This document shows, piece by piece, positions 45,528 through 56,590 of a DNA stretch of 64,000 nucleotides (the stretch's first letter is position 1; each line of letters begins with the position of its first letter). The position numbers and the translations under genes were made by a program. The notes under the pieces are model-generated. The model saw nothing but the letters and a program-made list of their open reading frames with translations, was not told the DNA's origin and ran no database searches. This stretch comes from Dermatemys mawii (taxonomy: Eukaryota; Chordata; Testudines; Dermatemydidae). The DNA is taken from NCBI GenBank assembly GCA_007922305.1, contig ML677343.1, positions 29,951,915 to 30,015,914 of the forward strand, given 5' to 3'.

Positions 45528-45832
45528 AGCCCTGGTCTAATCAGGGGGAGGAGGGGTGTGATTGATCTAAGAATCACAACCTCAACTACGAGAACAGCGT
45601 AGCTGAAGTCGATGTACTTAGCTCGACTTACTGCAGCAGCTTCATGGCAGTGAGTTGACTGCTGCCGCTCCCCCATCGACTCCGCCTGCGCCTCTCGCGG
45701 CGGTGGAGTGCCGGAGTTGACGGGAAAGTGCTCGGGGATCGATTTATCGTGACTAGACTAGCTGCAATAAATCGACCCCTGATCGATCGATGGCTACCCA
45801 CCGATCCAGTGGGTAGTGTAGACATACCCCTA
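45528..45832 (+). mobile_element. DNA-transposon-like element with ATCGAT-rich interior
   Basis: The ends 'ccctggtcta' and 'tagacatacccct' are weak inverted repeats. The interior has paired blocks such as 'gatcgatttatcgtgactag' against 'ctagctgcaataaatcgacc'. It contains many CpG-bearing 'tcgac' words unlike its neighbours. I recognise the layout as a dispersed turtle element, but the superfamily is uncertain. Confidence 0.5.
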
Positions 45833-45886
45833 GTCTGAATATAACCATTGTTCTCACCTGGATTTTTAAAAGTTTTTAATAGCGTT

Positions 45887-46045
45887 GGGCCTGGTTCTCA
45901 TTTGCACTCACCACCACTTCTCACCACCTTGGCAATGTAAAATCAAATCTCCCCCACTTGACAACATTTCCTTTCATTTTAAAGCCCCTTTGCATTGCCA
46001 GAGCTGGGCAAAGGGGTCTTGGTGTACATGAGAACCCTGCCCTAA
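45887..46045 (+). repeat. Palindromic 'tggttctcatttgca' fold-back repeat
   Basis: 'gggcctggttctcatttgca' at the left is inverted by 'gtacatgagaaccctgccc' at the right. Inner arms around 'aaagcccctttgcattgcca' also pair. Confidence 0.55.
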
Positions 46046-47558
46046 CTGTGTGTAAAAAATATCTGTGAATTTTGAGTAGCTGGGCTGACAACTTCTGTCA
46101 TCTACACACTCTGTTTATCCCCACACCAAAAGCCGAACAGCCTGCGACACTGTGAGCTTCCCTTACTCTGCCCCCAGAAATGTCACTTTATCCTTCTGGG
46201 GCTCAACAATTTCTTGTTTGAGTGAACCACTTTGGGACCAATCTTATTTAAATTCAGACAAGCTGGGCAAATGATAACACCTCGACTCTTCCTATATTCC
46301 CCATTAATCATGGCACAGACATTCCAAGCAGTTACTTGTCATATTGTCATCATCGTGCAGTTGGGCTCAAAACATTCAACAACGGCAACACAAACATTGT
46401 GGGGGAGATGGGGTAAGAAGCTAATGAAACTACACCGAGTTATCCCAATTGAGAATGTGTGTGGAGCCTTCGTTGTAGACTGGATTTGATGTTGGCCTCT
46501 GTGATCAAATCCTCAGAATTAGAGTTATTAAAAAAAAAAGCACAGCTCAGAAAGGATTTTGCACAGTTCATGTATCGGGACACAGATGAGGAGCCCAAGA
46601 TCATGAATTTTCCAAGGGTTTCTGAACCATGGATCTGAAGGGTGGAGACACCCAGGAAACAAAGGACTTCTTTGGGGTGGTCCAGTGAGCAAGAACAGGA
46701 GGAAACAGGTCATAAGAAAACGTAATCTGAATAAGAAGAAAAGTTTCCTGACTGCAGGATCCATCAGTAGGTTCTCTCCAAGGCAATGGGTAATACAACC
46801 TTTACACATACTGGTAAACGTTTACGTACATGAGCAGGCCTGTTGAAGCCAAAGGCTTGTGCAATCCAACCCCAAGCAAGCAGTGGACGCCCTTTGCTTG
46901 AGTCATTTAAAACAGGGCTTCACCAAGCATTAAGGAATGTGCATTCACAAAGGCTGGGGGAGTGAAAAAGGCAGGCTAATGGGCCTTTTCTGTCTCCGGT
47001 TTCCGTGACTCTGGGGCATGTTTGTGAGAGGTATGGGTCTGCTTGCTGAAGAAAGTGACAGCAATGTGATTGCAACTGTTCTGTCATTGCAGGATATGGA
47101 CCTCGGAGCGCTGTGGATGTGAAAATCCTCCAGCATCCTTCCCCCAACCCCTAACTGGCTCTCTGCAGTCCAAGCTTCCTTCTTCTGAGAGGGGTAGATG
47201 CCCCATCAGGCTCTGATAGGCACATCTGTAGTGTAAGGTTAATTAAACAGACAATGACTAGAACAGCAAGTGAAGTCTGCATATCTGCTGTGTGCTGTAT
47301 GGAGTAAAATGGAGAGTGGTATTGAGCAGTAGCTGTGTCTGTTTTGAGTGATCCTGGCCCTGTATTGGCCCTCAGAGTCCAACAACTGAAGAGATAATGA
47401 ATGGGATTTATCACACTAGTAGTAACAGGAAAACCAGAGACCAAAGAGATGAAGTCCCAGCAGGCAGAAATTGCTCCTAGGACGGAGTTTCAAAAGCTAT
47501 CGCACGTCCTCTTACTGAAATAGGGTGGTTGATTGTTTTCTAAACACCCTGAAAGCAA

Positions 47559-47603
47559 AATATTCCATGCTATTTTCCCCTTAATCTTATTTAGGATCAT
47601 AAA
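47559..47603 (+). repeat. 45-bp exact duplicate, copy 2
   Basis: Identical to 45281-45325. See that entry. Confidence 0.9.
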
Positions 47604-47859
47604 TCTACTGATGGAGTAAATAGCTGCAACTCTTGACTTCAGTGGACTGATGCCTGGTTATCCCATCAGTGAATTTGGCTCTCTCTCTGTAACTGAGAGC
47701 ATGCCCTTCATTTCAATACAGCCCTACAAACAAAACAAGTTTGGCTCATAAAGTGATCCATCAGCAGAGCAGAAACTCACCCTTTCTGTGCGTAATAGTG
47801 CTAAAAGGTTCACAGGAAAAGGGTCAACCCAACTCAGTAACATTAATACATTTGCTTCC

Positions 47860-48065
47860 AGAGAATTTTTCATCGGAGGGTCTCAAAGCACCCGCACAAA
47901 CATTAATAAGTGAAGCCACTCGATGCCCCGGAGCGATGGTTACACTGACGCATGGGGAGATCAAGTGATTTGCCTGGATTCACATCAAGAGTCAGTAGCA
48001 AAGTTGGGAGTAGACCCCAGGTGTCCTGATTGCAATCCTCAGCTCTAACCACTAGATAACATTGC
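47860..48065 (-). repeat. MIR-type SINE
   Basis: Read on the minus strand: 'tgttatctagtggttagagc', 'caggacacctggggtctact', 'tgtgaatccaggcaaatcac'. It lies in the 3' flank of the phosphatase gene, about 130 bp past the stop codon. Confidence 0.7.
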
Positions 48066-48193
48066 GCAACGTAGCATGTTTTGGAAGCTGGCATTCAGCT
48101 TGCCATAAACATCAAAGCAATTCTCATTGAAAGATGAATGCAGAGACTTTCATCCACCACTGATAACAGCTCCATGGAATTAGCTCTCCTTTT

Positions 48194-48400
48194 TTATCTG
48201 TTCATCCATCTGTTGCTGCTGGCACCATAGGCATTGTAGGGAAGCGGGTAATTGGATGTCGGGGAGTTGATCCAGTGATTCTCCCGGCTTCCAAGCTGTT
48301 GTTCTCTCTGTTTCTCTTCCTGCTCAGTGATTAAGCGCTGCAGCTCTTGTTGGTCGTTAAATGGGTTCTTGCCATATTCTTGTCGAACCCAGGTGCGGTA
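48194..48400 (-). CDS. DUSP22-like: DUSP22-like last exon
   Basis: 207 nt with the TAA at 48196-48194. The acceptor is 'ttgttttggcag', phase 0. It encodes YRTWVRQEYGKNPFNDQQEL, a QRLITEQEEKQREQQLGS segment that may be helical, then NSPTSNYPLPYNAYGASSNR, WMNR. The opening aligns with human DUSP22 YRQWLKEEYGESPLQDAEEA; the tail is longer and different. Confidence 0.88.
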   Translation of the reverse strand, partial: YRTWVRQEYGKNPFNDQQELQRLITEQEEKQREQQLGSRENHWINSPTSNYPLPYNAYGASSNRWMNR

Positions 48401-51400
48401 CTGCCAAAACAAAACCAAAATGAGTTATGAAGGCCACTGATAAGGTGCAAAATACCCCCGCTTATCATTAGCCCTACAGCAGAATCTGCAGATAAGGATC
48501 CAGATACAAGAGGCAATCAGAATTACTGGGATGTAGAATGAAATCCTAACTTGTCCCAGTGCACACTGCAATTGCAAGTATAGTGAGTCTGCTTTCCATG
48601 AAATTCTGTGAAAAAAGCTTGTATGAGGGTTTCACACTGTGCTGCAGCATTTAAAGGGCCCAATTTGCAGAATTTTGCACCTACTATTGTGCACCTCATT
48701 TGTTGTTGCATGTACATGTGCAAACTACTAGCCGCACCAATTTGCACCTGCAGTTATCCAGTTTGTGCACACAGTGATGGTGATTGCACTTTCTAGAGAG
48801 GTGTGGAATTGCACCTGCACTTTTGGACATGCACAATTGTGGAAATCACGCCCACACTCATCAGACACTAAACTTGCAGTTAAATTAATGTGGGAGGCCA
48901 CACCCCTTTTTCTTTTCTTCTACAACATCCTTCATATAAACTGTCTCCCTAAGCACTTGAAGCACTAATGAACAATGGACAGGCTGTGATATAAAAACAA
49001 AAACAATGAGAAGTCCCTTGGCACCTTAAAGACTGACAGATTTATTTGGGTATAAGCTAAAACCCACGAAAGCTTATGCCTAAATAAATCTGTTAGTCTT
49101 GAAGGTGCCAACGGACTCCTTGTTGTTTTTGTGGATACAGACTAACACGGCTACCTCTCTGATACTAGGCTGTGATATAAATTGCAGAAAGCAATGGTGC
49201 AAAAGTTTAGCATGGGGAATAAATTAAAGCCTTCGTTCCCAAGGCCATACACAAAGAAGAAGAGTGATGTTGCCAGATGAGAGGTGAAAGAAGATGATGA
49301 GTAAACAAAAGGGAAAGGATACAAGGAGCATGATACAAGCTGTGGGAGCTACAGAGAAGATTCTTAACCCAACGGTGGTTCCATTAAGAGCAGACCTGTT
49401 TATTCCATGTCTCAGAAGCCGTTTCTCACCCCTAGTGCTACACAGGCAAAGAGTGCCAAGAAAAATGCTGTCAAGTTCCTGTGCAAAGAGTGACGTCCGG
49501 CTTAGTAAACATAATGGTGACACCGTTGGAAAATGCAACCACAGTCACTCGCGATCCTGTTTCCAGTTTGTCATGACAGTGCAATGGGGTTGTTGACTTC
49601 TTGTTGCCAAGAAGTTACCCTAGTTCCTAGTGCAGTCAAATTAGCATAAAACAAACACCTCACACTGTTATTTGACGGTAGGTCACCAACACAAGTCGGT
49701 TCTTGCCTGTCGTACTACTGTATTTGGTTTTGTACCATATTTGTTCAGTCTGATTTCTCATCAGTCTCTCCAGTTCCTGCTAATGTCTATGGTCAGCTGG
49801 GTTTGGGCTGAGATTGTGGGGTTATCTGAAAACAAAAATACTGCTAATATGAATCTTAGTGACACACACACCCCATCCCTCCCATTGTGCTGCAACATGA
49901 AGCCTTCAGGAAGAGACCTATGCCCTGGGAGTCCATCTCTGGGGGCACAGATAGAAGGAGGAGGCCAGTTTAGGGTTCTGCAAGGTCAGCAAACTTCATG
50001 GTCAACTGTCCACTTAGGAGGTTTCTTGCACCTTCCTCTGAAGCAGCTGGTGCTGGCCACGGTCAGAGATAGGATAATGGAATGGAGCATTCGTCTGGTC
50101 CAGTATGGCTATTCCTGTGTTCCCCATATACTCTCCTCAACCTCTTAGGCTGTAACCTGACCAGAGCAGGGACTGTCTTTTTGCACAGTGCCCAGGCTTC
50201 TAGATGCTACCACGATACAACTAATCATCAACATTTCTGCATAGCCAAGCATTCTAGTTGCTGCCGCGAAAAATGCGGAATCAGAACTGGGAGCACCTGG
50301 GAAGAGCCATTGCCATGACTGGGTCTTGGTCTCAAATAGGGCACAATAGGAAAAATTTGAGAGCAACACCTTTGCGGCATTCGTCCGGCTGTGACCAGGG
50401 GAATCCCTTGCTAGGTGACCCCTCTGCTCTCTGGAGCAGTGATGGTGGTCAGCAAGCTGAGCCATCCCTGATAACACACACGTTTGAGTGGGTGGTGGCT
50501 TCCACTGAAATCCGGGGGCTTTCCAGTGGGGATTTCTGCAATTCCAGGTCTAATCACTTCTCAAGCCTGCAGGCTGCAGAACCCGCTGTATCGAATGTGC
50601 ACTCGTTGCCTTGAATCAGGAAGACGTTCAACAGCTTGTTAAGGGTGGAGTCATTGCTCTATTGGCTGGAGGCCAGAAGGCCAGACTTAATTTCCTTGCT
50701 AGAAAACAACTCATGGAACTGGCCTCCCAAAATGTGGTCAAGCAGGATATCCTGCATGCTTATTCAGTGCAAAGCGAAAACTGCCCTGAAATAATATGGA
50801 CCTCATCCTCTTCTTTGCACGGCCACTCAGTGACTCCTGATTTACCCCACTGTGGGAGAAGCATCAAGCCTGATGTCCTTGGCACAAGCTTGTCGACACA
50901 GAAGTTTCCATGGGTCCAGGTGAAGCTAGATCTTGGAAAGAGTCTAGTGATACATCCAGTTCAGGTCAGGTCACCAGGAGTTCACACTACGCATGGCTTA
51001 TCTGACACGGCAATCTGCACTGTTCAATAACTGCAGGGCATGTCACTGGGTCACCGGAGGACTGGAGAGGGCACTAGGCCGACGCATTGCAAGGAGACCT
51101 GCATGAACGGACAGCACGGCTGCTTCCTGCCACGAGGAAGCTCCCAGAAAGAAATTCACTTGCCAGAGACCACCTCGGCCATAAGTTTAGTTCTGAAACA
51201 ATGCCAGTGTTAACCCTTTCATGGCCTAATCCTGTGAGATGCTGAGTACTCATCACTCCCATTAGCTAGGACCAGAGATGGAGGTTCTCAGCGCCGCCCA
51301 GGCCAGGGCCTGAGTTTGCAGAGCAGGTTGCTGCTCGGCGTACCCGGCTGTTTTTGGCAGCGACCGTTGTGCATGTTCCAGCAGCATGTTCCCGTCTCTC

Positions 51401-54400
51401 ACTGTACAATGCGGCTCACCTCCCAGAGGCCCATTTCCAGTCCCTGCTCCTGGGTAAATAATCTGGGGCGGGGAAGTGGGTGCACCACCACCATGCAGAA
51501 GCCTGACAGGCCCACTCCCTGGCTCTAGGGTACCCAGCCCCTGACTTTCCAACAGGGGAAAGCCAGAGGCAGCAGGGCTAACAGTTGTAGCTGCTGCCAA
51601 GTGTTTGTTTATCCAGGCAGATCCAGGTGTGGTAAAATGCAATTCCTCCAGCAGGAGCCAGTCTTCCCCTCACATCCCACAGCTGGCCCTTGCTTCAGGA
51701 CCACATTTGTCTCCATCACCTCGTGCAGCTGGGTCTGGGGTCACTCATCCCAGAGCATCTGCCAGTGGCATTCTCAGGTCTGGGGCTCCCTGGGCCAGTG
51801 GGAGCTCAGCTGTGTCATGTGGGGAAGGGAAATCAATGGATTTACAAATAGATCCCATGCACCCTGGTGCATAGATCAACATCAGCACCTGCCTGGGAAC
51901 AGGCCACTCATCTGTTATTGCAATCAGAGGACAAGGCAGCATGTGTCTAAAAGATAAGGGGGGCCCATAGGATGAGAGGTAGTGTGGTGCAGTGGACAGC
52001 ATACTGGATGAGGGGTGTGTTTACACCACAAAATCAAGGTGTGATTGCAGCATGGGTAAGCATACCTATGTCAGCTCTTATCTAGCTAGCACAGGTAACA
52101 ATAATAGCAAAGATGCAGTAGCACAGGTTCCAACTTTGCCATTGTTTTGGGGTCTTCCTAGATGCCCAGCTTCTGGAGTCATGTGATTAACTGAGATGCT
52201 CAGCATTCTTTTCTGAAATACTTCTAGCTTTCATGGTTGCAGAGAAAATGTGACCCGAGCTGGGGTGCTAGACCAATTTGTAATGTGGGGGTGCGGAGAG
52301 CCATTGAACCAAACTGTAAACCCTGTATAGAACGGAAACCACTTCAAGCTAGGGAGTGCAGCAGCACCCCCACACCCCTAGTTCAGCACCGATAGCATCT
52401 GAATGTGACCAAAGGATTCAAAAAGCCCAAGGCAAAGAACAGGAATGCAAAACAGATTTGTTTTTTCTCTCATGATTTTTGGGGTGGGGCTCACCCCTGA
52501 TTCTTGAACACAGGGGATTTAGTTCAGCGGAGCCTGCCTCACAGCAGGGTCCTGATGGCCTGCTCTGCTAGGACTCCATCCAGCGGTGCCGAGTGCCTGG
52601 TGTCCGGGGGAGCTCTGTTCACTGCAGGGAAGCCCCAGAGGGAATCTCCAGGGTGTGGCATATTTTGTAACTTGTTTGACATTTTTCTGGAGAAGTTCCT
52701 AAAGGCTGGTGACTGTCAGGCTGCTGTTTATCATGTGACACCACAGTCCACCCCGAACGGAGTTTGCTCACAAGGGCCTGACCTAAGTTCACCCATCAAA
52801 ACAACAGGCCCAGAAAGGAAGTAACAAGGCACCGATCCGCACCACCCGGGACTCAATGGGAAGCTGTTGACATGCTGAGCTGTGTCACATGCTGGCTCCT
52901 TTGGACAAGAGAAAAAAATCCCCTCCAGAGACCCGGGGGCTTGGAATGAAACAGAGTACGCCCCAGCGACAACCTGTCACAAAACGAAGGACCGTCACAT
53001 GAAGCATCTTGGTGAAGTTGGCAGGAGGTATTTTGTCCGCATGGGGGAGAGGGAGGCAGAATGGCTTAGGGATACCAAGGGACACATGCGTGGGAGTGAC
53101 ATTTATTAAACTCTTCAAGAAGTGCACCGTGCACTGCTGGCCTGCAAGTGCTAGCAGATGTCCAAGGAGGAGTAACATTGGTTACCTGCCCAGTCCTGAC
53201 TCCTCTAGGGGTAAGATGCTATTGCCAGAGTTAGCCAACCTCAGCCCTCTTCGCACTGAATTGGCTGCAGATCCTCAGCCACTATCTCTAAAGAGCTGCA
53301 TTCCAGCTGAAGAGCGCAAAGTGGTCCAGAAGCAGAAGAACTATTCTAGTTCTGGCTTTGGCTCCAGCCAGCAATTGTAATCCATCCTTGACTACCCAGC
53401 AGCATCTTCTTTTTCACCAGCCAGCCTCACAAACAGAGCTGACCAGACAATTACAGTACCAAATTTTCACCCATAAAATGCACACACATTTGTAGGTACT
53501 TTTTTTTGCATGCATGCATAAAACAAACAAAATCCCCAAGTAACAAGTAGCAGGCCCAACTTGTGCAAGCATTTGGTATTTGCATGCTCATTTACCTATT
53601 TTATGCATGCAAAACAGATGTGCCTGCAAATTTTGCTGACACAGACAAGGAACCCTCGGAAAACGTGGTTCTTGATTTATTTTGGAGGCCGAGACATAAG
53701 GACATTGCAATTTACTCTCACCACACCCCATGCATGTGCAGTTACATCATGCGCCAACAATGCGTCACACCAGTAAAATGGGACTGAGTCTCGAGGCCTA
53801 CACTTGTTTTGCTCCATGGGTAAATGCCAACCAGGGAGCAAGGAGAGGAAAGGATGTACCTCCTTGAGCAGAGTCATCTCGTACTCCTGCAGCTGCTGCT
53901 GGAAGCCAAAGTTGGGACTGACATAGGAACGGACAACCTTTGTGGCAGCCAGACACTCCTCCCAGCTGAGGTCGGTCACAGTCATCAGGTAAGCCACCAA
54001 GATGGTGGTGCTGCGGGAAATTCCAGCCAGGCTGTCATCGCAGGAGGATTAAAAACAAGAAGAGCACAAGGTGACAAGGTGCACACAGGACGTGGGGAAG
54101 CCCAGGTGGAGCAACCCCAACTCAGCTGCATGAGTGCATCCATGAGCCCCGCCCCAACACCCTGCGAACGATACAAAATGTGTGTGTGGAAAGCCAGTCC
54201 ACTGTTTCAGAGGGGTCTCTTTCGAGAAGGCTTTTCCTATCAAGAGCTATCGTTAATCCAGTGGATAGGAAACTGCCCTGGAACTCAAAAGATAGAGGTT
54301 CTGTTCCCAGCTCCACCGCTGATCTGCTGGGGGATCTAGGGCAAGAGGCTTCCAACCTGTAGGCATCTATTTCCCCTCCCACCACTAATCTGTCTATTTA

Positions 54401-54618
54401 GACTGCAAGCTCTTCAAGGCAGGGCCTGTCTCCGTCCGTGCCCGGAAGCACCTGGCACAAAGGGGGCCTGATCTCAGCTGGGGCCTTTGGGTGCTACCCT
54501 AGTATAAATAGAGCTAAAGAGGGCAATTGACATCAACACCGACCAATGAATGAGGCAGCCTCCCCCCTGGAGCCGGCATTCATGGATGAACCTGATGCTC
54601 TCCTTAAAATGCTGGATC
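48194..54618 (-). CDS. DUSP22-like: DUSP22/DUSP15-family dual-specificity phosphatase, 3' exons
   Basis: Partial; join 54618-54544, 54031-53860, 48400-48194. The visible part encodes about 150 residues; human DUSP22 has 184 in all. DUSP22-type enzymes are small atypical cysteine phosphatases acting on phospho-Tyr/Ser/Thr, for example in JNK and T-cell-receptor signalling. The exons give IQHFKESIRFIHECRLQGGG, CLIH, then C-LAGISRSTTILVAYLMTVTD. The HCxxGxSR active site is therefore built across an intron, with the catalytic Cys codon split TG|C. Next come VSPNFGFQQQLQEYE and a last exon, YRTWVRQEYGKNPFNDQQEL, with a Gln/Glu-rich tail. The N-terminal 65 or so residues (myristoylation MGNG and catalytic Asp loop in the family) were not found up to 64000. 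Splice sites and frame are intact. It lies upstream of IRF8 on the same strand. Confidence 0.9.
48996..49166. mobile_element. Penelope-type fold-back with perfect 15-bp target duplication
   Basis: The left arm 'ttggcaccttaaagactgac', 'agatttatttgggtataagc' is the inverse of the right arm 'gcttatgcctaaataaatct', 'gttagtcttgaaggtgccaa'. The right end is 'cagactaacacggctacctc'. The flanks are identical: aggctgtgatataaa at 48981-48995 and 49167-49181. The hammerhead block 'cccacgaaagcttatgcc' is present but core block 1 has been lost at the junction. It lies in the last DUSP22-like intron. Confidence 0.9.
49182..53859 (-). other. DUSP22-like last intron, no further exon seen
   Basis: The intron is about 5.5 kb from 53859 to 48401, with repeats near its 3' end. 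It holds a plus-strand frame of 139 codons at 50611-51030 (MNQEDVQQLVKGGVIALLAG...). I cannot match this to any family and do not call it a gene. A SINE tail lies near 50155-50225. Confidence 0.5.
53860..54031 (-). CDS. DUSP22-like: DUSP22-like exon with P-loop
   Basis: 172 nt. The acceptor is 'cgatgacag' and the donor GTACAT. The first base completes the catalytic Cys codon. It then encodes LAGISRSTTILVAYLMTVTD, LSWEECLAATKVVRSYVSPN and FGFQQQLQEYEMTLLKE. Human DUSP22 has LAGVSRSVTLVIAYIMTVTD, and DUSP15 has FAGISRSTTIVTAYVMTVTG. The LAGISRSTTI block thus mixes features of both. Confidence 0.93.
54250..54490 (+). repeat. MIR-type SINE, DUSP22-like intron
   Basis: 'aatccagtggataggaaact', 'gttcccagctccaccgctga' and the tail 'aagctcttcaaggcagggcc', 'cctggcacaaagggggcctg' follow the order of other copies. 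It lies between the two active-site exons. Confidence 0.7.
54544..54618 (-). CDS. DUSP22-like: DUSP22-like exon with first half of the active site
   Basis: 75 nt. The acceptor is 'ttctctcctag'. It encodes IQHFKESIRFIHECRLQGGG, CLIH and the first two bases of the catalytic Cys codon, then a weak donor GTCGGT. It aligns with human RHFKESIKFIHECRLRGESC and LVHC. The acceptor supplies one base to the preceding codon (phase 2). Confidence 0.9.
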
Positions 54619-55079
54619 CTAGGAGAGAAAGTAAACAGTGAGATTAGGCAGGGGTCACCCCTTTTTACGGCACACATTGTTCGGGCTCAGCCCATCTCCA
54701 GCCCAGCTCTCTGGACAAGACGCTGAGCTCCTTTCTACGGAGAGGTGTAACCAAGAGAGCTGCCACGTCTCTTGCTGCTGCAGGAAGACACTGGTTTTAC
54801 GGATTGTTTTTAAGCAGGGGCCTGCTTGACCTGGTGAGTGAGCATAGGGACCAGGTGAGCACTGCTGCCAGCAATAATAAAAAGACTGCGTCTGGGTAGC
54901 TGGTTAAGTACCCAAAGCAATGCACAGCCATTCACCGGACACTCCCCACAACCCTGTGAGAAAGAAAGGGTCAGATTAACTCCTTTGGGCCATTAGGCAA
55001 CTGAGACTCAGAGAGTTCCGTTGATTAGCTCCCTGGCCCCAGTCCCCTTGACAGTACACTGGCCCATACTCCTCCTCTA

Positions 55080-55280
55080 AGGAAGGATGGTCTTGGAACT
55101 CAAACAATTGGGGTTCAGGTCCCAGCTCTGCCACAGACTTCCTCAGCGACTTTGGGCAAGTCACTTCACCTCTTTGTACCTCAGTTTCCCTATCTGTAAA
55201 ATGGAGATAATGATAAAGCTCTCTTCTGTAAAGCACTTTGAGATGTGCTGATGATGAGTGCTAGATAAGAGCTAAGTACT
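55080..55280 (+). repeat. MIR-type SINE
   Basis: Well preserved: 'aggtcccagctctgccacag', 'ctttgggcaagtcacttcac', 'tacctcagtttccctatctg', 'taaaatggagataatgataa', 'aagcactttgagatgtgctg'. Confidence 0.85.
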
Positions 55281-55284
55281 GTTA

Positions 55285-55675
55285 TTATGAGGAAAAGTTA
55301 AAAAACCTTGGCATGTTTAGTCTTGAGAGAAGAAGCCCGAGTGGGGACTTGATCATCTTCAAATCTGTTAAGGGCTGTTATAAAGGGGATCAATTGTTCT
55401 CCCTGTCCACTGAAGGTAGGACAAGCAATAATGGGATTAACTTATAGCAAATGATTTAGGTTAGATATTAGGAACGACTTTCTAATGATATGGGTAGTTG
55501 GGCTCTGGAAGAGGCTTCCAAGGGAGGTTGTGGAATCCCCGTCATTGGAGGTTTTTAAGAACGAGTCAGACAACCCCTGTCAGTGCGGGTCTAGGTTTAC
55601 TGGGTCCTGCCTCAGCATAGGGGACTGAACTGGATGTCTTCTCGGGGTCCCTTCCAGCCTGACATTTCTATTATT
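55285..55675 (+). mobile_element. CR1-type LINE 3' end
   Basis: 'gaggaaaagttaaaaaacct', 'tagtcttgagagaagaagcc', 'ttaggttagatattaggaac', 'gaggcttccaagggaggttg', 'tcattggaggtttttaagaa' and 'ggtcccttccagcctgacat' give the CR1 order. It is older than the copy at 57775-58187. Confidence 0.85.
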
Positions 55676-55679
55676 TCTC

Positions 55680-55850
55680 TGATTTTCTGTACAATGGGGA
55701 TAATCACGATCCCTTTCTCCCACCTCTCGTCTAGTTCAACTGTGAGCCTTCTTGGGTGGGGACTGTTCCTTACGGAGCTCAGCACGATGGGGCCCAGATT
55801 TCAGTTGGCATCTATAGGTATTATCCTCATACCAATGATAACAAGAACTC
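55680..55850 (+). repeat. SINE tail fragment
   Basis: 'ttctgtacaatggggataat', 'gtggggactgttccttac' and 'ggagctcagcacgatggggc' match the 3' half of the MIR-like SINE family. Confidence 0.6.
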
Positions 55851-56492
55851 CAGGCAAGTGATATGTTACCACACTTAAAGGCGGGGTATTACGCTGATTC
55901 AGATCACAAACATCCACCCGAGACCCAGCTTCGTAGTATCTAGGTGCCACTGTAAACGTCACTCTGCTAAATCCCATCAAACACAAAGAACGTTTCAAGA
56001 ATAATGGCAGGGGCAAACCTTTGTATTTCTTCTTCTACTAAATCAGTGTTTACAGTAAACGCTTCCTTGTTATTCGCTGGCCCGGAGGCTGCCGCTAAGT
56101 CAAGGAAGTGATGGCTGAATTCTGATGACCTTTTTCCCCATTGAAAAAACAAAGGGGAGAGGTAACCGAGGGACGAAACTGCAGGGGAAGCCCATGCCCG
56201 GGATAACATCTCTGTCTCCATCAGCCCCTCCTGCTGTGTTCTCCATTCACTTTCCAGATTAGCTGTTTCTTTCTCTACCTTATCCTCTCCCTGCCCAATT
56301 CTTTGGGATAAATTCAGACCTGTGTCAATGGGTGCTCCTCTGAAGGCAGGGAGCCACCTCTGGGAGGCTTGGATGGACTGTGGTAAGGTGTCTGGTCCAC
56401 GCTTCCTTGGGAGTCCTAAGGATGAGCCAAGGCAATGGCCAGGGGAAGGTGGAGAGGAAGTCCTGGATGATTCCTGCTCGCTGCATAAATAC

Positions 56493-56590
56493 ACTGGGCC
56501 AGATTCTGGCTTCTGTTATACCTGGAGTAACTCTACGGATGTCAAAAGAGTTACTCCCGCCTTATGCCCGGCTGTGCCAGAGATCAGAAG
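56493..56590 (+). repeat. Palindromic 'gggccagattctggc' fold-back repeat
   Basis: Left 'gggccagattctggcttctg' and right 'cagagatcagaagctgatct' are loose inverse ends. The centre pairs 'gagtaactctacgg' with 'aagagttactcccg'. Confidence 0.6.

Noticed and set aside
50611..51030. 139-codon plus-strand frame MNQEDVQQLVKGGVIALLAG...
   Set aside because: I could not assign it to any family and saw no neighbouring exon or splice pattern. A protein search of this frame would decide; a strong hit to an annotated protein would overturn the rejection.
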